From positions 1 through 40,587 of the IMG/VR virus record IMGVR_UViG_3300020119_000106: a DNA stretch of 40,587 nt, one strand, 5' to 3'. Position 1 is the first letter of the stretch. Each line of letters begins with the position of its first letter. A model generated the notes under the pieces. It was not told the DNA's origin, did no database searches, and saw nothing but the letters and a program-made list of their open reading frames with translations. The stretch is from a virus. Made by a program: the position numbers and the translations under genes. Of the stretch, positions 18,757 through 27,299 are shown in pieces.

Positions 18757-19724
18757 GCGAGCACCCCCAAAGCTGTCACTGCCGCCCGAATCGCCGTCCA
18801 GTCCGAAACCCGCGGCGCGTGAACGAACGCAACGAACTCCACGTCAGCGCTAGCCCCAATTGACCCGAGTACCATGCCGGTACCTCCACCCACGTTCCCG
18901 AGGCTACCGGTTACCGGCGTCGTGCCGAGCTTGAGATAGTCAGAGGCGCTGTTGCCAGCGTTGATCTCTACAATGACCCAAGTGCCTAGAGCCGCGCCGC
19001 CGTTGACCGCACTCGATGATCCGCTGTTGGCGACCACTTGAGGCGACACACCGCTCTGCACTAATTGCGGCTGGAAAGCGCCTGCGGTGTACAGTATGAG
19101 GTTGCTGTTCGTCCAACTAACCTGCCTGAAAATAGCGAACATCGACCATGGCGTCGTGCCCGGCGCGGCGGGGATGTTCGTGGACGTGAGCAGTCGCCCA
19201 GTGGCGCCGTTGGTGGCTAAGCCTACTAACCCATTCCCGAGCCCCGGCGTGATTATTAGCTGAGCGGTCGCGCCTGCTTGCGAGAAATTCTTGCCGTTGC
19301 CGCTCTGGTCCGCGAGTGCGGCGCACGTAGCCTTCCAGGTGTCAGTAGTGACCAGCGTCCCCCCGCTAGGCGTAATCGAAAGCCCCGACGCGGCTCCGGT
19401 CAGCGCGATCGGAACTGTGGCTGCGACAGACACGCCAGACATCGCCGGAGTAACACCGAGGCCATCGTAGTAAATGTTACCGGTAGTACCTGTTCCGGTC
19501 AGCTTGATCCAAATCGGAACTGGTGCAGTAGCCAGCGTACCAGTCAGCGCCATTGTCGCTGTTGATGTGTTGCCGGCATTTGCCAGCAACGCGCCGCCGT
19601 AGGTGAGCCCACGGTTGGTCTGTACGGCCTGGTAGGCGCCGGGGAAAAGGGCGGCGAAATTGCCGCTGAACCTGTTTCCGACCGGGGCCCGACGGTTCCC
19701 GTGAACACTGCGACGAAGCTGCAT
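18753..19724 (-). CDS. Tail appendage or fibre protein, lectin-like (323 aa)
   Basis: ATG 19724 overlaps the stop of the gene upstream (TGATG). The sequence is Gly/Thr/Ala-rich and beta-strand-like. Its C-terminal 200 residues resemble concanavalin-A/laminin-G-type modules (ALADQSGNGKNFSQAGATAQ, PWSMFAIFRQVSW and ALGTWVIVEINAGNSASDYL). Such modules commonly bind surface glycans. The N-terminus would attach to the virion. Position after the ejection proteins fits a receptor-binding appendage. Confidence 0.65.
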   Translation of the reverse strand: MQLRRSVHGNRRAPVGNRFSGNFAALFPGAYQAVQTNRGLTYGGALLANAGNTSTATMALTGTLATAPVPIWIKLTGTGTTGNIYYDGLGVTPAMSGVSVAATVPIALTGAASGLSITPSGGTLVTTDTWKATCAALADQSGNGKNFSQAGATAQLIITPGLGNGLVGLATNGATGRLLTSTNIPAAPGTTPWSMFAIFRQVSWTNSNLILYTAGAFQPQLVQSGVSPQVVANSGSSSAVNGGAALGTWVIVEINAGNSASDYLKLGTTPVTGSLGNVGGGTGMVLGSIGASADVEFVAFVHAPRVSDWTAIRAAVTALGVLA

Positions 19725-20140
19725 CAGCTGTCCCGCACGGTGTTGTTGCCGGGCTTGCCGCTGTACTTCACCACTTCCAGTGAGGTCGGCGAACCGGTGC
19801 TTGCTCGGGCCAGAAAGATGGTCTCGCTCGGGCCGGCCGTCGGGCAAAGCACCTGTACGAGTTCGCCCGATGGCAGCAGCGCGCCGCGCTGCGGGCTCTG
19901 TCCACCCGTGGCGCTTGCGGCAACCGATGGGTCAATCGTGGCGCCCGAGTTCTTGGTGAAGAAGTAGCGGGAGTCCGCACCCACGCTGCGCAGCCCGAGA
20001 AACTCTCCGTACCAGCCCACAGGGATAGCATCAACGCGACCGCTGCCAGAACCGGCACCCGTTGCAACCGTGTACCCGGCGCAGTCGGTGTTGTTCGTCC
20101 CATCGCCGAAGGTGCCCTTTACGTCATTCGCTCTGTCCAT
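19724..20140 (-). CDS. Small virion or appendage protein (138 aa)
   Basis: ATG 20140 overlaps the previous stop. Gly/Ser/Thr-rich with beta-type patterns (GSGRVDAIPVGWYGEFLGLR, then GELVQVLCPTAGPSETIFLA). No family recognised. By context it may link the appendage protein to the tail. Confidence 0.6.
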   Translation of the reverse strand: MDRANDVKGTFGDGTNNTDCAGYTVATGAGSGSGRVDAIPVGWYGEFLGLRSVGADSRYFFTKNSGATIDPSVAASATGGQSPQRGALLPSGELVQVLCPTAGPSETIFLARASTGSPTSLEVVKYSGKPGNNTVRDS

Positions 20141-23064
20141 CAGGTGTCCTGCTGTTGCGCGCTTGGTAAGCGCATGGGGTTGGTCAACTTGCTCGCGTCG
20201 ATGTTGCTCTGCGGCTGCGGCGCGGGCTGCATCGGACGATCGGTTTGCTGTGTCTCGCCGGTCTTCTGCATGTCGGCGAAGGTCTGCTGAATCGATGCGA
20301 GCTTCTGCGGCTCTAGCGAGTCGTCGCCGATGAATCCGAACGCCGTCGAAAGGAAGATGGTCTTTTGGTAAGGGAGGCCCTCTTGACGCTCCGCCACCAT
20401 GTCCGCGACCTTGCTTCGCAGGTCCTGAAACGTCTTCGGGTAGAACTGCTGGACGGCGCTGAGCGCATCGCGGTCGAGCTCTCCGCGTCCTAGGTCCGCA
20501 ATCACGGCCCGCGGGTTCACGGCGCCACGAACGGTCGACAGGTAGGTGCGCATCGCGGTCGGCGGAACCATCGGCTTGACGGCGCGCGGGGTGAGCGAGC
20601 GCGTGGGCGAGTGCGCAGACTGCGGGATTGTCTGGGCCAGGTGCTGGTAGATTTCGAGCAGCTTGCGGCTCGCGGCGGCGCCCACGTCGGGGTATTGGTC
20701 ACTCAGGTGCTCGACGGTATTGGAGACGTGCTGCCCAGCAATCTCAGGCGTTGCCAGTCGCTTCACCTGGTCGACGGTTTCGGTGAATTGCTTGGCCAGC
20801 GCCGGCACGGAGGCTGCGGGACGCGGCATGTCGCGCCCGCGGCCAGTTTCGACCGCGCGCGGAGAGGCTTCGAGCGCCGCAATCGAGCTCGCGGCTTCCG
20901 TCGTCTTGCCGGTGAGCGCACGTGCCGTTGACTCAAGCGTGCCGCCCATCTCGGATGCGTCACGAGCCAGCGCCGCAATCGTCGCATTACCTCGCGTGCG
21001 CATCAGGTTGTTCGCAAGCGCCGTGCCTGCGCCGTACACGAGGCCTCCGAGCGGATGACCGGAGACGGCAGAGGCTAAGAAAGCCGCTATTCCGGTTCCA
21101 TGGTCACTCGGGCTCACGATGCGATTGCCGTGGTTGATGGTCTTTTTCGCAATCTCGCGAAGCGACAGCATCGAGTGGAGCTGGCGCGTCAGGTCCTTGT
21201 AAGCGGTCGGGTCTTCGCCCATTGCGCGCAGCGCGGTCTCAGCCTTGCCGTCGAGATATTCCTTCAGCTGCCGTTCCATGCGCTGCAGGTACTCGGCTGC
21301 CTTCGGCGGAGCTGGCGGCAGCCCGCCTGCGGAGCCCGCCTTCGGCTGGAACACGCTGCGCAATTTCTCCTGCCAGTCTTTGAGCTCCAGAAAGCCAGAT
21401 TTCTCCGGGGCGGGGGCACCAGAAATCGGAAGCGGGCGCAGCTCTTTGCTAACTTCGTTGCCAGCCTCGTCGAAGGTGCGCACCTCGGCCAGGATTTCCG
21501 ATGCACCTGCCTGCTTTGCAGCAAGCAGACGATGGCGTCCGTCGGTCAGGCTGGGCGGAGCACCGGGAGACACTTCCACGCGCACAGGCTTGAACCGCTG
21601 CGACGAGTTCATCGTCTTGCGTTCGCCGAGCGCAATCTGCTGCACTTCCTCGGGCGTTGCTCCGTCGTAGGCGCTGCTATGCACGCGCATGTCGCGCATT
21701 CCTTCGCGCGAGTACTCGAAGTTTTCGACGCCGCTTTCGAGCGCGTCTCGCGGCTGCTTCTCGAGCAGATACCCAAGCTGCTTGTCGACCGCGCGCGCCT
21801 TGCCGCGATCGGGCCCGTTCTTCAGCGCCTTGTACCAGTCCGAAGACTTCACCTGGTCGACGAATTCGCTCGCCCGCGGCGCAACGGTAGCAGCCTCCGG
21901 GTGAGCCTTCAGCGCGGCGTCAATCTCGCCCATGACTCCGGTGCGCTTTGCCCCGACCTCGTCTACGGCGCGGTTCAGCTTCTCGGCGATGTCATCGACC
22001 TTGTCGCCCTTCGCGATGAGCGGCTGCCCCGCGTATTCGCCTGTCTCGAGCTTGTATTTCAGCGCGTCCGCAGTTGCTTGCGGCGCGCGGGCTTCGAGCT
22101 TTCGCAGCTCAGCCTGGCCACCGATCGCGCGCCCCGCGTGCTCCTTCGCGACGGCTTCCAGCGAACTCTTCGATTTGATGAGCGCCGCGCTTCCCAGCTC
22201 GCCGGCAGCTCCCAGCCCTGTGCCGAGCACGCCGCCCAGCAGCGCGCCATGTCCGAGGCCAGATACGAAGTTTTCTACCGTCTGGTCATGGTCCTGCAGA
22301 GCCTGGTCGCTGATGGCGCCTTGCGCACCGTAGAGGCCGCCTTCGACGGCACCCTGTGCGCCGAGCTCGGCTGCGCGCTTGAGCACCTTGCCCGCGACAC
22401 CCTTGCCGCCCAGTGATTCCAGGCCCCTGGCGACCCCGCGCTCGACGATGCTGCCGGCGCCGCTGATAGCCCGCGGCACAGCCCCGACGGCTCGTCCTGT
22501 GGCGCGCAGCGCGCTACCAAGGCCATCTGCCGCTTTGGCTGCGCCCGCCGCTTCCGCGAGAGCTCCACCCTCTGCCAGAGCGCCGGCACCCTCGGCCCCG
22601 AGCACCGCGCCCTCAGCGCCAGCGCTAGCGCCACCGGAGAGCAGCAGGGGAGCAATCGCGCCACCAATTTCGCCGGCCGCGCTTGAGATTGGGTTCTGCC
22701 GCTTCAGCGCGCCCAGCGCTTCGGCGCCGCCCAGCGCGCGCCCGACCACATCGGAGCCGCCAAAGGTCAGGGTTCGAGCCGCGCCGGCGGCCGCCGCCTT
22801 CGCCTCATTGCCGAAGCCCTTGCCGTACTGGCGCTTCTCGTTCAGCTCAGCAAGCTCGGTGGGGGCGACGACGCGAATGCCGGGGTGAGCCACGTCGCCC
22901 GGGTCGACCGTGATGAGTCGGTCGCGAGAGTCGCGCGCGAATACCTTCTGCCCCTTTGGGAAAAAGGCCTTCCCTGCGCGCGCAGCTGCGGCGTACTGCT
23001 CGGCGGGGATGGGCGTCCCGTCGGCAGTGTACGCTTGCGGCTGAACGAGCTCCGGCTCGGCCAT
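20140..23064 (-). CDS. Large ejection-type virion protein with ParB-like segment
   Basis: A 974-residue protein. Residues 90-300 are Gly/Ala-rich and hydrophobic, as in proteins that line or cross membranes during DNA ejection. Residues about 490-537 resemble the ParB/sulfiredoxin-type fold: SSQRFKPVRVEVS followed by SLTDGRHRLLAAKQAGASEI, with the DGxHR core at 508-512. The C-terminal 400 residues are helical, ending Gln/Pro-rich. Size and place, with the 619-residue protein, match the internal virion proteins of podoviruses. ATG 23064 overlaps the upstream stop (TAATG). The ParB-like segment may be an enzymatic cargo or a structural relic. Confidence 0.7.
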   Translation of the reverse strand: MAEPELVQPQAYTADGTPIPAEQYAAAARAGKAFFPKGQKVFARDSRDRLITVDPGDVAHPGIRVVAPTELAELNEKRQYGKGFGNEAKAAAAGAARTLTFGGSDVVGRALGGAEALGALKRQNPISSAAGEIGGAIAPLLLSGGASAGAEGAVLGAEGAGALAEGGALAEAAGAAKAADGLGSALRATGRAVGAVPRAISGAGSIVERGVARGLESLGGKGVAGKVLKRAAELGAQGAVEGGLYGAQGAISDQALQDHDQTVENFVSGLGHGALLGGVLGTGLGAAGELGSAALIKSKSSLEAVAKEHAGRAIGGQAELRKLEARAPQATADALKYKLETGEYAGQPLIAKGDKVDDIAEKLNRAVDEVGAKRTGVMGEIDAALKAHPEAATVAPRASEFVDQVKSSDWYKALKNGPDRGKARAVDKQLGYLLEKQPRDALESGVENFEYSREGMRDMRVHSSAYDGATPEEVQQIALGERKTMNSSQRFKPVRVEVSPGAPPSLTDGRHRLLAAKQAGASEILAEVRTFDEAGNEVSKELRPLPISGAPAPEKSGFLELKDWQEKLRSVFQPKAGSAGGLPPAPPKAAEYLQRMERQLKEYLDGKAETALRAMGEDPTAYKDLTRQLHSMLSLREIAKKTINHGNRIVSPSDHGTGIAAFLASAVSGHPLGGLVYGAGTALANNLMRTRGNATIAALARDASEMGGTLESTARALTGKTTEAASSIAALEASPRAVETGRGRDMPRPAASVPALAKQFTETVDQVKRLATPEIAGQHVSNTVEHLSDQYPDVGAAASRKLLEIYQHLAQTIPQSAHSPTRSLTPRAVKPMVPPTAMRTYLSTVRGAVNPRAVIADLGRGELDRDALSAVQQFYPKTFQDLRSKVADMVAERQEGLPYQKTIFLSTAFGFIGDDSLEPQKLASIQQTFADMQKTGETQQTDRPMQPAPQPQSNIDASKLTNPMRLPSAQQQDT

Positions 23065-24923
23065 TACTCGACCACCTCTTGAGCGGACTCAGGCAAATCG
23101 CTGTCGTCCGGCTCAGCGCTGCCAGCTGAGGAGGCGCCGCGGCCGAGCGTTTCCTTGTTGGCCTTGATTTGGTCCTGCATCTGGCGTTTGAGCTCGTCGA
23201 GCTTCGCGGCTGCGCCGGGCGAGCGGAAGAAGTGCTCGGGGTCGCCGACCATGCGCTCGATGTTCTGCTTCGTCGCTTCCTGGAAGGTCGCCACGCCCAT
23301 CGCGTCGTGCGCTTCGAACACCAATCCGCCCAGCAGCGACTCAGCGCGTGCGCGGTCCTCATCGCCCCATGCGCGGGATGAAGCGCTGTCGGTCAGCTGC
23401 TTCAGCCGGTCAATCTTGCCGATCGCCTCGTTTGCGGATCGGACCACCTTCTGCGCAGCGGTCTTTTCCTTCGCGTTGCCGGCATAGCGAACCGAGCCAT
23501 CCGGGAAGCGCACCGCGAGGGGGGAGTCCCCCGCGCCAGCGATTGGCTTGCCGTTCGCGTCAGTCCTACCATTGAGGTAGTCGGCGGTTTTCTTCGCCTC
23601 GGCCGCAGCCTTGAGCCCGCGCAAAAAGTTCCCGCCACCTCCCCCGCCGGTCACGCGCTGCTGGAGCGTATCCTCCACGGCCTTTTCGCCCGCGAGTTGG
23701 TACGCCTGAGCCTTGAGCTGCTGGCGCTGCAGGGCGCCTTGCTGCAGAGCCTCTTGCCCCTTGGCGTAGGCGTCCGCGTTACCGATTTGGTCGAGCTGAT
23801 TGGCAAGCATCGCATCGCGCACCGCGTAGGCGCGTGCGCGCATGTCGTTCTCCGCCATCTCCGGAGTGCCGTAGAGAGCGAGCGCTTGGCCGTACTGGTT
23901 GTCGGCGCGCTTTGCTGAATCGCTCGCGCGCTCGTACTTCTCGCGCTCAGTCTGCATCCATTGGTCGATCGCCCGGTTTGCCATGTCGAGCCCGGGGTTT
24001 TCTCCGCCCCGCAAGCCCTGGACGTAGCCACCAAGCGCAATCGAAAGGCCCGTCATGACCTGCGAAGCGACGCCCTTTTCGCCCCAATACCGATGCAGGT
24101 CCGGCGGCGGCATCGTCGCCACTTCCTGCTCACGCTGGTCGCGGGTCTGCTGCAATTGCTGCAGTCGGTCGTTGACCGCCTGGCGCTGCAAGCGCTGGTC
24201 GATCACGTCGTCCATTTGCTGCGTGTATTGCGCGTCACGGCGCGCCAGCAGCTGTTCTCTCTGTGCGTGAATGTCGTCCAGGTCGGCGACTTGCTTCGCC
24301 TCGAATTCCTGCCCGCGGCGCTCGATGTCAGCGCTGAGCTCCTTTGGTACTTCGCCGTAGGTTGTGTATTTCTCCGTGCGCTTGCCGAGTGCGAGCCCGG
24401 ACTTGACGGGACCGCCGCCTCCGCGCGTGGCTTCGCGAAACGCCAGCTCTTGTTCCGGCGTGAGCGTGAGCGCGCCATCGTTCGCGGGCTGCTCGCCGCC
24501 ACCGCGAGGGGCCGAATGTGGAGCAAGGTCCGGGCCGGTTCCGCCACGCGACGCGCGTGGGAGGGGCACGTCGAACTTGGTCGGTATCGCCGACCCGGAC
24601 TCATGTGAGACGGATGCCGGGGTCTGCAAGCGATCGATAAGCGACCGCGCGTCCTGCTGCTGCTGCTCCGCCACGCTCGGCACCCCGCGCCCGTAGTTCG
24701 CGCTGGGCATCCCAAACACGCCCGCCCCGTCTCCCAAATCTCGCGGATCGCCACCGCCCGGGCCAGCCACGGCAAGCGCAGGTGATGGCGGGCGCATCGC
24801 GTTCGCCGCAATCTCCGTGTGCCCCATGGCCCGAAGCTGCTCCGGCGACAGCGCCATCGGCATCACCGTACCGTCAGGCAGGTGCACATCAGCGAGACCA
24901 TCAGCGCGAAGGGAGTAGGCCAC
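23064..24923 (-). CDS. Ejection-type internal virion protein (619 aa)
   Basis: GTG 24923 start. Residues about 195-275 form a long Gln/Arg-rich coiled coil (LQRQAVNDRLQQLQQTRDQR). A small hydrophobic patch follows (QVMTGLSIALGGYVQGL), and the remainder is helical with a Gly run (VTGGGGGGNF). No enzymatic motif seen. Coiled-coil internal proteins of this size are usual next to nozzle genes in podoviruses, where they form the ejection conduit. Assignment rests on context and composition. Confidence 0.6.
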   Translation of the reverse strand: MAYSLRADGLADVHLPDGTVMPMALSPEQLRAMGHTEIAANAMRPPSPALAVAGPGGGDPRDLGDGAGVFGMPSANYGRGVPSVAEQQQQDARSLIDRLQTPASVSHESGSAIPTKFDVPLPRASRGGTGPDLAPHSAPRGGGEQPANDGALTLTPEQELAFREATRGGGGPVKSGLALGKRTEKYTTYGEVPKELSADIERRGQEFEAKQVADLDDIHAQREQLLARRDAQYTQQMDDVIDQRLQRQAVNDRLQQLQQTRDQREQEVATMPPPDLHRYWGEKGVASQVMTGLSIALGGYVQGLRGGENPGLDMANRAIDQWMQTEREKYERASDSAKRADNQYGQALALYGTPEMAENDMRARAYAVRDAMLANQLDQIGNADAYAKGQEALQQGALQRQQLKAQAYQLAGEKAVEDTLQQRVTGGGGGGNFLRGLKAAAEAKKTADYLNGRTDANGKPIAGAGDSPLAVRFPDGSVRYAGNAKEKTAAQKVVRSANEAIGKIDRLKQLTDSASSRAWGDEDRARAESLLGGLVFEAHDAMGVATFQEATKQNIERMVGDPEHFFRSPGAAAKLDELKRQMQDQIKANKETLGRGASSAGSAEPDDSDLPESAQEVVE

Positions 24924-27299
24924 TCAGAACGCCCCCGGGCGCGCGTAGAGCGATGGGTCATGCGCTGGCATTGGGCCGAGCCCAGAGCCCTGCAGGGCCG
25001 CTAGCTGGCGCTCGAGCTCTTCCGTCTTGCGCTGCTGCTCAGAGAGCGCCGCGGTGTTCACCATGGTGAGCCCCTCCGTGTCGACCACCTTGCCGTGCGG
25101 CGTATCGCGAACGGTTCCAGCAGCGGCAGAGTGCTCAAGGTCCTGAGCCATGGGGCCCACGTGGCGGCCGGGGGCGGCGCCGGGCGCGTGCGGGTCCTTG
25201 TATTCGTAGGAGTAGCCGCGCGCCGGCCGAAGGTCGACAGCGGGCGCCTGCTGCTGGCGCGCGTAGGCGTCGTCTAGCGCCGCGGTATCGGGCGGGGCAG
25301 GCGCAAAGGATGCCGTAGGCGGCGCGTCCGCGCTCAGCGCTGCCAGCTGAGTCTCCAGCTCACGAATGCGCGTCTTGCTGTGCACATCGCTCGATCGCTG
25401 CCCGCCGAGCCTGTTCAAGTCGTAGTTTGCGTCGCCGATGTAGCCTGTTTCGCCATCGCGAGTGCTGCCGGGGGATACCGGTGCGCCTGACGACGCTGCG
25501 TGCTGGATTGGCTGAATCGGCTGGCCCGCGAGGTAGGCCGCGATCGCCGGGTCGAACTGCGGCGCGTTGAATACGTCACCCCAAGCTGGTGGCGCAGCAG
25601 ATGCCGCCGGCATGAACGGCGACGCCTGCGCACCAATCGAGCGAATAGGCGATGCCGTTGCGCTGTGTCCGAGCATCGACGTTGCTGCGCTGCTCATCGG
25701 GGTCGACGCTGGCGCGCGCGTAAGGTTGCCAAGGATTGAAGCGTTGGCGTCTGCCACGGAAAGCGGGGGAGCAGAGGCGCCCGTGAGCTTGCCCGGAGCC
25801 TGCTGCATGCGCGCCATCACGGCGGACTGCATCGCGCTTGGCCCAGGGCCAGCTCCAGGAACTCGGTTCAGCACGTCGGCGGGAGCGAACTGGCTCGCGC
25901 GGTAGCCCGAGTTCAGCGCGCCGAGCACCTGCGCATACGAAGGCGTTGCGTACGAGCCTTCGGGGATGCCGGGGTCAGCGGGCGCGGACATGCTCTTTCC
26001 GACGCCTTTCCAGAAGGGCTCAGCGGGCGGCGTCGCAGCCGCCGCGTTCTTCGTGTCGGTCGTCGGCGAAGTAAGAGTGATAGGGCGAATGTTCTTCTTC
26101 TGGTTCTCGTCGGACGAGCGATACTGGTCTTTGTTAAGCTGGCCGGCGGTATTGCTGCTGACCGTGATGCCCTGGTAAGGCGACGTTGAGCCGCTCGGGT
26201 TGTTGGCATTCACCGGCGCAGAATCGCCCGCGTTTGAGACAGCGTTCGCTGCCGCGCCGAAGCCGGCTGCCGCCATGTTCAGGTTGGCGGCATCGTGCGC
26301 GTTCGCGTTGTTCTGATTCGCGATATTAGTCGTCGTCGTCGAGCTGAGCCGCCCGGTGTCCGCGTTGGCTTGCGCTCCAAGCGCATTCGAGGCCTGGTTC
26401 GCGCCGAACTGGTAGGCGTTCTGCCCTTGCGCATTCGCCTGCATGCCGAGCTGTTGCTGCTGAGCGCCAAGCTGGCTGTAGATGCCGCTCGTCTGGTTGT
26501 TGATTTGCTGCTGCGACTGACCAAGTGCGGCGTTCTGCGCCTGAAGCCCTTCGTTGCCCGCTCGCACAGTCGTTGCCTGGTTGCCGGCCTGTCCAGCGAG
26601 CGCGCCCGCGCTGCCGTAAGCGTTCCCAGCGCCTTGGAGCGCCGCTAGCTGCATCTGGTTGTAGTTCTGCTGCTCCTGCAGGCGCGCTGCCGCCGCTTGC
26701 TGGTTCGTCGTCTGGTTAATCATGGCATTGTTGAACGCCGCTTGACCCATCGCCGCTTGTCCGCTGCCGAGCGAGCGCCCAGAGCGCGCCATTGCAAGCT
26801 GCTGGTTTATGGCGTCGCTCTGACCGAGACGCAGCTGCGCTTCGGCGACGCTTGGACCCATCGCTGCCGTACCCTTGTCGGTCAACAAATCGCCTGTGCT
26901 GTTCAGTCGACCGATCCCCGCGTTGGTTGCGCTGAGCGCCGCGAGCTGGCGCTGCTGGTCTGCCGGATTCGCGGCGATTTGCTGCGCGCCACGGAGCTGT
27001 GCGGCGTTCGCGATATCGAAGTTCGAGTTGGCGTTGCCGTAGAGCGCGGCCTCGCGCGCGTTCTGTGCTTGCTGCTGCTGTAACCCCTCAGAGTACTGCA
27101 ATGCGGCGAGCTGATTGGTGAGCTCGTTGCCGCCGTATTGCACGGGTGGAGGGGCAGGAGCCGTATTGTCGTCGCCGCCGCCCAAAAGGCTAGTCAGCCC
27201 GCCTATCACCGCTCCGCCGGCCATGCCCCACGGCCCTAGCGGAGCTCCGGCCGCCGCTCCCATGCCAGCTCCGCCAAGTACTTTGCCAGCGTCAGCCAT
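24924..27299 (-). CDS. Gln/Asn/Ala-rich virion protein with S74-type domain
   Basis: A 791-residue protein starting at ATG 27299 (TGATG overlap). Residues 1-45 are Gly-rich and hydrophobic, and 60-360 are strongly Gln/Asn/Ala-rich helices. Two motifs resemble the Ser-Asp...Lys start of Peptidase_S74 intramolecular chaperones: SSDENQKKNIRPI (about 395-407) and SSDVHSKTRIREL (about 636-648). The later part has YSYEYKDP, RHVGPMAQDLEHS (about 712-724), and LTMVNTAALSEQQRKTEELE, all typical of S74. Such domains help trimers fold and then cleave themselves off. Virion component between nozzle and ejection proteins. Confidence 0.7.
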   Translation of the reverse strand: MADAGKVLGGAGMGAAAGAPLGPWGMAGGAVIGGLTSLLGGGDDNTAPAPPPVQYGGNELTNQLAALQYSEGLQQQQAQNAREAALYGNANSNFDIANAAQLRGAQQIAANPADQQRQLAALSATNAGIGRLNSTGDLLTDKGTAAMGPSVAEAQLRLGQSDAINQQLAMARSGRSLGSGQAAMGQAAFNNAMINQTTNQQAAAARLQEQQNYNQMQLAALQGAGNAYGSAGALAGQAGNQATTVRAGNEGLQAQNAALGQSQQQINNQTSGIYSQLGAQQQQLGMQANAQGQNAYQFGANQASNALGAQANADTGRLSSTTTTNIANQNNANAHDAANLNMAAAGFGAAANAVSNAGDSAPVNANNPSGSTSPYQGITVSSNTAGQLNKDQYRSSDENQKKNIRPITLTSPTTDTKNAAAATPPAEPFWKGVGKSMSAPADPGIPEGSYATPSYAQVLGALNSGYRASQFAPADVLNRVPGAGPGPSAMQSAVMARMQQAPGKLTGASAPPLSVADANASILGNLTRAPASTPMSSAATSMLGHSATASPIRSIGAQASPFMPAASAAPPAWGDVFNAPQFDPAIAAYLAGQPIQPIQHAASSGAPVSPGSTRDGETGYIGDANYDLNRLGGQRSSDVHSKTRIRELETQLAALSADAPPTASFAPAPPDTAALDDAYARQQQAPAVDLRPARGYSYEYKDPHAPGAAPGRHVGPMAQDLEHSAAAGTVRDTPHGKVVDTEGLTMVNTAALSEQQRKTEELERQLAALQGSGLGPMPAHDPSLYARPGAF

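Noticed and set aside
18753-19724. Diversity-generating retroelement target, as in phage BPP-1
   Set aside because: No reverse transcriptase gene and no template/variable repeat pair are seen in the window.
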